From assembly GCA_910574455.1 (NCBI GenBank), contig CAJSYZ010000002.1:5729671-5793670 (forward strand): a DNA stretch of 64,000 nt, in the 5' to 3' direction. Positions 57,649 through 64,000 of the stretch are shown one piece after another; the first letter of the stretch is position 1, and each line of letters opens with the position of its first letter. This stretch comes from Trichaptum fuscoviolaceum. Taxonomy: Eukaryota > Basidiomycota > Agaricomycetes > Hymenochaetales > Trichaptaceae. The notes beneath the pieces were generated by a model, which had not been told where the DNA came from, searched no databases, and was given only the letters and a program-made list of their open reading frames with translations. Made by a program: the position numbers and the translations under genes.

Positions 57649-59399
57649 GCATGGACATATGCAAGTTAGGGTTTGATAAAGAAGGGAAGGGCGATCCCGT
57701 TGTCGTCTGGATTGGAGTTGTACCGTCGAAATACGAAGTCCTCATAGAGGGATACAAGAGGCCTTCCGGTGACGTCTACTGCCGGTGTGCAGATCACATT
57801 AGAGTCTCGATTCTCGAGAAATTCGGAAGCAAAGGCTTGGACTCGGAGTCGTTTGAGGTAGAATTCCGCGAGGCCATTCCGAAGAACTGCACGTCAATTG
57901 ATTCCAGTCAGCCGGCCGCCGGCGGTAGCTCGGTTGAGCTTCAACTTCAAGAAAGTGAAGCCCCCGGCACGGGCTCGCCTTTGCCAGTGCAAAACAAGCT
58001 CCCGCCAAAGCTCTCGATCAGGTCTCCGAGTATGGAAGCATTGCTTCCCCCACCTCATTTAAGTTGGTTGCTGGATCATCATGCAGACCCGGGTCGTTAC
58101 TCGCCGGATGCTCATATGGAAACTTTATATCAGTTGTCCGGACAAATAGCTCCCATTTTAGGGACAAGCGTAGGCTCCTCCGATTGTCCGAGGACGTATG
58201 GGACCTGGGGCCCTATAATTAAATTTAAGGCATTGGTGGCAGATCACGACTCGGAGCATGCCACTGCTACTGACAGCAGTGAGGACCGATTATTCGCAGT
58301 CTGCTGTCAACACGAGGTGCTTCAATACAGAGACAAAAACTGGTATGATGCCAGGCCAACAGTGCGCACGGATTCACGGGCTCGGGAGAGAATGGAAGCT
58401 CTAAAAGTTCAATTGCTGCCCTCTGCCGCATTTGAAGATTTATTTCTTCCCGTCGCAAATGCAGCAATCAGAAATTTGCAAGAAAGGTTGCGCGAGGCGG
58501 ACGATGAACTAAGAGCGTTCGAGAAAGCTTTTGAGCGTCAACTGTCCATTCCGGGTGCGACTATTGATACAACTGAAGGGCCGTCCCTCATTGTCCCGGA
58601 TGACTCGTCCACGTATGGCCATCTTTCCGATCGCACAATCACCTTAGATGATCTGAGAAATGAGCGGGACTTGAGGTCAAATTTCCAAGTGAGCGGACCG
58701 AATAGTATCTCTGAGATACAAAAATGGATGGCGATGGTGAAGACCAGAATTGACAAAGGTCAATTGAACATAGGGAAATTAATTTTCTCCCCACCCATAT
58801 CGAAGACGAAGAAAGACCAGCACGCGGGTATTTTCTATCACGACCTAGCGCTCGTCGAACTGTTCCCGGACTCAGTTAACGCCAAAAATTTTGCACACAA
58901 CGTAATCGACTTCCGGCTCCACAAATACACTGATATACAAAGTATCAAAGAAGAGTACGAAGAAGCGAAGGTGTCGTACCCTTCGAACGATCGTCTTCAA
59001 ATCAGTGGTATAATAAACCGAGAGGAGCTCGATGAGCGCATGAGGGTCATCAAGGCGGGCGCTGCCACCGGTGTCACTGTAGGTGTTGCGAACCCGATGT
59101 CATCACTTATTCGCCGATTCGTCCTCCGTCGCTCGGGGGTCCCCGACGAGATCACCGAGGAGCATTCGTTCCATGCGTGGTGTATACCGATCGATTCCGG
59201 CAAGAGTAGAATCCCATTTGCATCAACAGGAGATTCAGGTGCCGTGGTCGCGAACCTGTGCGGAGAATGGGGAGGAATGTTAATTCAAACCTGTGAGGCA
59301 GCTGATGAAGTATGCGACAACTTCGCCTACGCACTCCCCGCGTGTACACTTAAAGACGTGTTAGTGTCAAAAAACTTTCCGGACATTGTTCTACCGTGA

Positions 59400-59912
59400 C
59401 CATGACTTTCATCTTTCGATCTTACCTTTCAAGTCATTGATCCGTCTTTCTTCCCCTCGTCTGTGCATCTCCTCCCTCGATCTATGCTTTTACTACCCTG
59501 TTTGTGTGTTGTTGTACTACTACTTGAGAATATGAACCTGTTATGACTTGCAGTACCCATGTAATCTCTTTGCTGTGCTTGCATCTTCAGTTTCTCCTCA
59601 TGTCGCTTTGTGATTTGTTGATAATAATATTATATTGAACAATGAATACCACAGTGTCGTTCAAGTTGCCACTGGCTCTGGCAATATAAACTGTACTACA
59701 ACTTGAATGCGAGCCAAAGAAACACTTCTAGTCGAAGTTGATCACTGTTGGCAGCGACAGACTTTAGTACCATATCAATTTCATGGCATGCCCACTGGCA
59801 CAAGGTCTGTTGTGTTTACATTTTTCCTCTTTAATTTCTAGTACGTCCTCACTTCGCAAGTCTCAATATACTTCGTAGTACTATGTGCTAACTGAAGAGA
59901 TTAACTCAGTAA
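59400..59912. other. Intergenic, nothing recognised
   Basis: AT-richer flank of the peptidase gene with a few of the shared words (TTCAAGTTGCCACTGGC near 59660, ACAACTTGAATGC near 59698). No gene. Confidence 0.45.
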
Positions 59913-60691
59913 TTATTGTCTAGCTTCGTACAGTGTTTCGTGCATGTGCATGTCAGCAAATCGGTTAACATAGAATCTATCATAAAAATCCAGGGACTCC
60001 TCAGGTGTCAATGACTTTGGAGGACATTTGTCACCCTTAGGAACCCCCAGGAGGTGGGCTAAACGGAGGATGTCCCCTACATCTATCACAGATAGCTTTG
60101 GAGTCTTGCAGTTGCGGTGATAGCTACATCTGCCACTGCCATTCACTCCAGTACAACATCCAAAACAGGCGTTAGAGCTCTCTAACTCATACTCCGGTTC
60201 GACTATCCACATTCTTGTTTTCAGGTCGGGTGAATCTCCAACACGCTTGAGAAATTGGACGAGAGCGCAGTCCTGACGTTCCCCTTTAGCGGTGAAGGAA
60301 AACAGAAGCATAACCCGGGCAATACTCATTCCTGCAAACCCCTTTTTGCGGGAGTTAACTCGAACAAGGACTGCGTCACGTCTTGCTTTTCCGCGCCAAG
60401 AGGGATTGGACCTGATCACCTCCCTCATTGCTTGTTCTATAGGGATTGATTCGCCACGGTAGGCAAAGAAAGCGGTGGCTGAATGGAATATTGAAAAGTC
60501 ATTGCTCGTGTCTAATTTAAACTGCGTATGTCCTGGTTCAGTTCTGCCAGAAGAACCCCCTGAGTTGGAGGTGTTATTTTTGTGCTTGTTTAATAAGTAT
60601 TCTTTGAGGAGCTGTCGGAGCTGTCGGAGCTCTGGACGGCCTTTCATCGCCGCAAGAGCGTTGAGCTGTTTAGGGTACACCTTGAAGGACT
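59913..60691 (-). pseudogene. Plavaka-type DNA transposase, C-terminal exon fragment
   Basis: The minus-strand frame follows the C-terminal part of basidiomycete Plavaka transposases. In order it has VYPKQLNALAAMK, a FSIFHSATAFFAYRGES passage, SWRGKARRDAVLVRVN (the RGG.AR.D block of the family), SIARVMLLFSFTAKGE, CALVQFLKRVGDSPDLKTRMWIVEP and ILRLAHLLGVP, ending near FYVNRFADMH. A good splice acceptor (CTTTGCAG) marks the 5' edge of this exon. Upstream exons are cut off by the gypsy LTR beginning at 60769. The frame itself is intact, but without the catalytic part it cannot transpose. Family identification is from memory of conserved blocks. Confidence 0.6.
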
Positions 60692-60768
60692 CTGCAAAGG
60701 TAACGACAGAGAAGTCAGATGTGCAGCACCAGAAGCACGGGGTTCTAAGTAATACTAACGTTGCTTTG

Positions 60769-61597
60769 TGTCGAGATCCCGGGCTCCTTTTCTCATTTCC
60801 CGCACTTTCCCGCCAAGGATCCCGACATGAGCAGACAAACCCGCGGGGAGAATCCCGCCATTGGATTCCCCGCGCGAAACCTCATTCCCGAATCGCACGA
60901 TCCCCCGCAAGATCCCCCGCTCACGTGACCTATCCCGCACCACCGTCCCGACCACCATGCACGCATACACACATTCAGTTACGACGACCCGCCACGGCAC
61001 ACGTACATTCACTTATCAACATACGCTCATTAATCCGTTAGTACCTCAAGGTGACGACCTGCAACAGTCTGGCATACCTAGTCTGGCTAGTCGCGGCCCC
61101 GGACCGGACGCTGACGTCCACGGACAGGCCGTACCATCTGGAGAGACGGGATAGACATGCCTAGCAGTGCGGTCGTAGCATGTATCGTTTGTAGTAGATA
61201 GGTGCGCATTGCGCAAGGACACTTAGCGTAGATTAACTATACAGTCTTTACGAAGTAGATAAATAGCTGTAGGCATCGTAAGGAGCACCCCACTTTTGAC
61301 CTCTTGTGGAGTGCTTCCTTAGGTGCGATCTCTCTCTTTTCTCCTGTGTAGTTAGTTGCGCAATACTTACTTGTGGAGTGCTTCCTTAGGGATCCGCTTA
61401 CTTGACGTTCAAAGCAGTGAAGAGTCCTAGCTGGCCTTGAGAATCCCGCGACGCGCCTGGATAGAATCCCGCGCGTTTCCCGCCTGAATTCCCACGCTCG
61501 TTCCCAGTCGCGAATCCAGATTCCCGAACGCGGGTTCTTGTCGCGAATTCCAGTTTCCCGAAACTGTTTCCCGCTACAATTCCCGACGGTCGTAACA
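60769..61597 (+). repeat. 5' LTR of the gypsy element
   Basis: It contains many GATTCCCGC-type words, a TATA-like ATAAATAG (61259-61266), the presumed RNA start ACTTTTGACCT (61292-61302) and two copies of CTTGTGGAGTGCTTCCTTAGG (from about 61303 and 61371). Confidence 0.8.
61259..61302 (+). promoter_or_regulatory. LTR core promoter and self-primer
   Basis: ATAAATAG is followed 33 nt later by ACTTTTGACCT, the 11-nt complement of the primer site at 61600-61610. The spacing is that of a TATA box to a transcription start. Confidence 0.65.
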
Positions 61598-61599
61598 TT

Positions 61600-61610
61600 A
61601 GGTCAAAAGT
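61600..61610 (+). other. Primer-binding site, self-priming type
   Basis: AGGTCAAAAGT begins 2 nt after the LTR and pairs over all 11 nt with ACTTTTGACCT of the LTR. Confidence 0.75.
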
Positions 61611-61686
61611 CCTGGCTCACCGCCGCTCGGACTCGACACCCTCACGCTCTTTACTTCTACCCCCGCACCCGTACCGCCGACCCGCG

Positions 61687-62895
61687 ATGTCGTCCCACCA
61701 GGAATGGGGAGGACTCGCAGACACCTTCGCTTTCCCGTCCCCTAGCTCCTCGATGGAGGAAGACAAACTCCAGCCCATCCTTGATCGCCTCGACACCCTC
61801 GAAAAACGCTACTCTAAGTTAGTCAACGAACACAATCAGGTTCAGAACACTGTCGCCCAGCTCAAGCACGCCAACCAGGCGTTAGAAGCCCAAATCGCGA
61901 GCCAGCCCGCCTCCCCGTCGGGGGGTGGAGCAGGGCTCAAGATGAAGCTTCCCGACACCTTCGAAGGCGAACGAGCCAAGCTGGAAAACTGGATTCACCA
62001 GATTAAGCTCTACCTGTTCGGACAACATCCGGGGCTGGACGAAACCCGCAAGGTCGCATTCGCCCTGATGCTACTGCGGGGGCCGGCGCAAGACTGGGCA
62101 CGACCCATTCTAGATCGACTCCAGGACATCCCGACACCGCCAGAAGCCGCCAGCCTGGAGGCCCTGTTCGCCGCCCTTCGCGCCTCTTACGGGGAAATCG
62201 ATGCAGACAAAGCCGCAGCCGACAAGCTGATGCGCCTACGCCAGACAGGAACGGTCGCCGAGTTTGCGTCGCAATTCCGTGCCCTCCAAGCCCTCACCGG
62301 GTGGCCCAAGGACGCAACGACGGATGTCATCTACCTCGACATGTTCCGGAAGGGACTCAAAGACCAGGTTCGCCAGCACATCGCCAGCACAGAGGCGAAG
62401 GACATGAAATTCGATGCCTACGTCAACTGGGTTTCCGAGACGGACGAGAAGCTAAGGCTCGCACACGCCTATGGACCAGTATCAAAGCCAGCGGCTACGC
62501 CCCGAAGCAATCCCGGCACCACTAGTTCAGCTCCGCGTACGATCCCGACTGCGGGCGCAAGCTCGACGAAGGATCCCAACGCGATGGAGATTGACAGGGT
62601 GCGCCGGGAGCGCAGGAGTAAGGGACTATGCTACTACTGCGGAGAGAAAGACCATTTGGTGAGCGATTGCCCAACGCGACCGCCATCCCGAAACCTAAAG
62701 GCTACGAAATCCACGTCCCCGTCGAGCCCATCGCCCCCCGCGCTCCAGTCGTTCGAAGAAACGCTCAAACGTATGGCGGAACAGTACGTCCAGAATGTGC
62801 AGCAGTCCGTGCTACAGAACGCATTCGCCGCCATGACGCCCGCCGCCAAGAACGTTCACAATCCCGAAGCCCCGCCCCCAGCGGATTTTCAGTAG
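61687..62895 (+). CDS. Gypsy Gag (capsid region plus CCHC knuckle)
   Basis: 402 residues from the ATG at 61687. A coiled coil (LDRLDTLEKRYSKLVNEHNQ..) leads into the Retrotrans_gag capsid region: KMKLPDTFEGERAKLENWIHQ, AFALMLLRGPAQDWARP, LEALFAALRASYGE, LRQTGTVAEFASQFRAL, YLDMFRKGLKDQVRQHI. One CCHC knuckle follows (CYYCGEKDHLVSDC) near residue 318, and the tail is Pro/Ser-rich. The pol frame overlaps the end of gag in the -1 direction. The frame is intact. Confidence 0.9.
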   Translation: MSSHQEWGGLADTFAFPSPSSSMEEDKLQPILDRLDTLEKRYSKLVNEHNQVQNTVAQLKHANQALEAQIASQPASPSGGGAGLKMKLPDTFEGERAKLENWIHQIKLYLFGQHPGLDETRKVAFALMLLRGPAQDWARPILDRLQDIPTPPEAASLEALFAALRASYGEIDADKAAADKLMRLRQTGTVAEFASQFRALQALTGWPKDATTDVIYLDMFRKGLKDQVRQHIASTEAKDMKFDAYVNWVSETDEKLRLAHAYGPVSKPAATPRSNPGTTSSAPRTIPTAGASSTKDPNAMEIDRVRRERRSKGLCYYCGEKDHLVSDCPTRPPSRNLKATKSTSPSSPSPPALQSFEETLKRMAEQYVQNVQQSVLQNAFAAMTPAAKNVHNPEAPPPADFQ

Positions 62896-64000
62896 GGTCG
62901 TATTGCTCAGTCGCGCCCTATACGACCCAACCGCCCTTGTGGCCGAAGAACTCTCTTAATAATGGTCCCTTGTATTTAACCATCTCTACAATAGACCGTC
63001 GTCTTCGACGACATTTGAAGTTCCCGGTACAGGTTAGCGACGGAAAGACGGATGCCTTAGCCACAGTAATGTTAGACAGCGGTGCGTCGGGAACTTTCAT
63101 AAATTCCCGCTACGTTTCGCGACACGGACTCCAGACCCGGGACTTGGTAATCCCGATACTTTTGCGCAACGCGGACAATTCCCCGAACGCGATTGGACGC
63201 ATCACCAAGGAAGTAGTCCTCAACGTCGAGATGAAAGGACACTTAGAACAGTTGACCATGGCCGTCGCGGATATTGGCGACGACGATATTATCATGGGGA
63301 TCGACTGGTTGGGCACCATAACCCAACCATTGACTGGACCAACGATGTGGTCGATCTCAACCGCTGCCCGCCCCAGTGTGACAACCAGCAACGCCTGGTC
63401 CCGCTTCCCCGCCTCGCCATAGCAGAAGAAGTCGAGACCCCCTGGGGGCCCGACAGGACCCAGGCCGAATGGGAAGCTGTCCCACCGGGATTTCGGTACT
63501 CAGAAAAATATTGGGACCAGTACCACGACGCCGAATCCTACTTCGTCACGACGGACGACCATTTCGCGTACAAAATTGCCGCCTCGTACACCCACTCCCA
63601 GGCCATCGCTGAGAAGTCTGCGGTGAAGGAAGGCGAGAAAACCTTCGAAGAACTAGTTCCCCCCGAATTCCGTGAGTTTGCCGACGTTTTCTCGAAAGTT
63701 GAATCCGAAAGGCTTCCACTGCGCAAGCCGTATGACCACGCCATAGATTTAGAACCCGGGAAGGTTCCCCCGTACAGCAAAATCTATCCCTTGGCCCCAG
63801 CCGAACGCGATGCCCTTCGCGAATTCGTGGACGAAAACCTGCGCAAGGGGTACATACGACCTTCGAAATCCCCTGCAGCGGCTCCCGTCTTCTTTATCAA
63901 GAAAAAAGGATGGAACCTTGCGCATGGTAGTCGATTACCGACGACTGAACGACATCACGGTCAAGAATCGATACCCGCTTCCCCTCACGATGGAACTCGT
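62628..64000 (+). pseudogene. Gypsy Pol (protease, start of reverse transcriptase), two frameshifts
   Basis: The pol frame overlaps gag in the -1 frame. Aspartic protease is clear (TVMLDSGASGTF, and DIIMGIDWLGT as the second hallmark). Just after this, at about 63317, one base is missing: the text reads ACCATAACCCA where the family continues H-N-P-T-I-D-W. Downstream the coding resumes in another frame through [29 protein letters not shown] and [13 protein letters not shown]. At about 63908 an extra base after the AAAAAA run shifts it again, within the stretch that should read [17 protein letters not shown]. The element continues beyond the window end. Confidence 0.8.

Larger units (their letters stand above)
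56120..57653 (-). mobile_element. Gag-only Ty1/copia-type element (TR-GAG-like) with 5-bp target duplication
   Basis: LTRs of 165 bp (56125-56289 and 57484-57648) begin TGTTAGGAATTT and end CCTCAACA. They differ at only two positions, both transitions. The target duplication is GCATG (56120-56124, 57649-57653). Inside is a single gag gene on the minus strand and no pol. A purine tract (AGGGGGAG, 56290-56297) adjoins one LTR and a primer site the other. CAGA/CTGT microsatellites flank the gene on both sides. It must depend on enzymes from a full copia element. Confidence 0.9.
55407..59399 (+). pseudogene. Trypsin-like serine peptidase gene 2, split by a copia-type element
   Basis: Exons are 55407-55433, 55495-55644 and a last exon from 55723. 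The last exon is interrupted after 56124 by a 1.5-kb retroelement and resumes at 57654, ending at 59399. All junctions are phase 0, and leaving out the insert and one target duplication gives an open frame of 774 residues. The N-terminal region up to about 57881 is nearly identical to the gene at 52286, while the peptidase half is clearly diverged. The triad is complete: His in VCCQHEVLQ, Asp in YHDLALVELF, Ser in STGDSGAVVANLCG. Exon 2 is basic (KLKQRKSKFHPSRTSRRD). No signal peptide. As it stands the reading frame enters the LTR and stops after two codons (TGT TAG), so no complete enzyme can be made. Confidence 0.75.
60769..64000 (+). mobile_element. Self-primed Ty3/gypsy retrotransposon, 5' part (runs out of window)
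   Basis: The element consists of an 829-bp LTR (TGTCGAGATCCC..GTCGTAACA), a self-priming site, gag, and pol as far as the start of reverse transcriptase. Termini, promoter layout and primer resemble the 6.5-kb element at 41101. The 3' LTR and target duplication lie outside the window. Two frameshifts in pol suggest that this copy is defective. Confidence 0.85.

Overview
The window looks like a chromosome segment of a filamentous basidiomycete, most likely an agaricomycete. Introns are short (about 50-75 nt, GT..AG, CT(A/G)A(C/T)-like branch sites). The recognisable families (TPR arrays behind a HeLo/MLKL-like helical domain, BCS1-like AAA ATPase, Plavaka-type transposase, Ty3/gypsy and Ty1/copia elements) are typical of such genomes. 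No rRNA, tRNA or CRISPR array was found.

Left third (1-31 kb): a decayed tandem array of TPR genes. The ancestral unit is about 10.5 kb, ordered type-A gene, intergenic X, type-B gene, intergenic Y. Type-A genes (1-1495, 9493-12001, 27717-30797) carry five short 5' exons; in the two visible cases these encode an all-helical domain that I read as HeLo/MLKL-like. The large last exon encodes 46-residue TPR-like repeats. Type-B genes (4827-6738, 15347-17463, 22264-24989) put a short coiled-coil/acidic module in front of the homologous TPR exon. Copies have exchanged segments, lengthened and shortened their repeat arrays, and in one case picked up a homopolymer frameshift. The intergenic parts carry three relics of a METTL21-like methyltransferase.

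Middle (31.9-36 kb): a spliced 3'-5' exonuclease gene and a dead BCS1-like ATPase, both on the minus strand.

Right-centre (36-59.4 kb): five large genes that share an odd promoter style, clusters of short near-palindromic words (ACTAGT, TTCAAGTTGAA, CAGCCTGAGGCTG, CCGAGTCGGA, CACTGGCAGTG, ATGATCAT) upstream of each start. Three form an unrecognised family with the same three-exon layout and intron phases (36156-38959, 39606-48811, 49446-51806). Two are trypsin-like serine peptidases with a paralogous N-terminal region (52286-54877, 55407-59399). Three of the five are broken: one by a 6.5-kb LTR element, one by a TGA directly before the catalytic His codon, one by a 1.5-kb copia-type gag-only element. 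Both insertions have exact 5-bp target duplications.

Right edge (59.9-64 kb): a Plavaka transposase 3' fragment cut by a gypsy element whose pol has two frameshifts and runs out of the window. This gypsy element and the 6.5-kb element belong to one self-primed lineage: an 11-nt stretch at the predicted RNA 5' end is complementary to the primer site just after the 5' LTR, and the one base that differs between the two elements is compensated on the other side.
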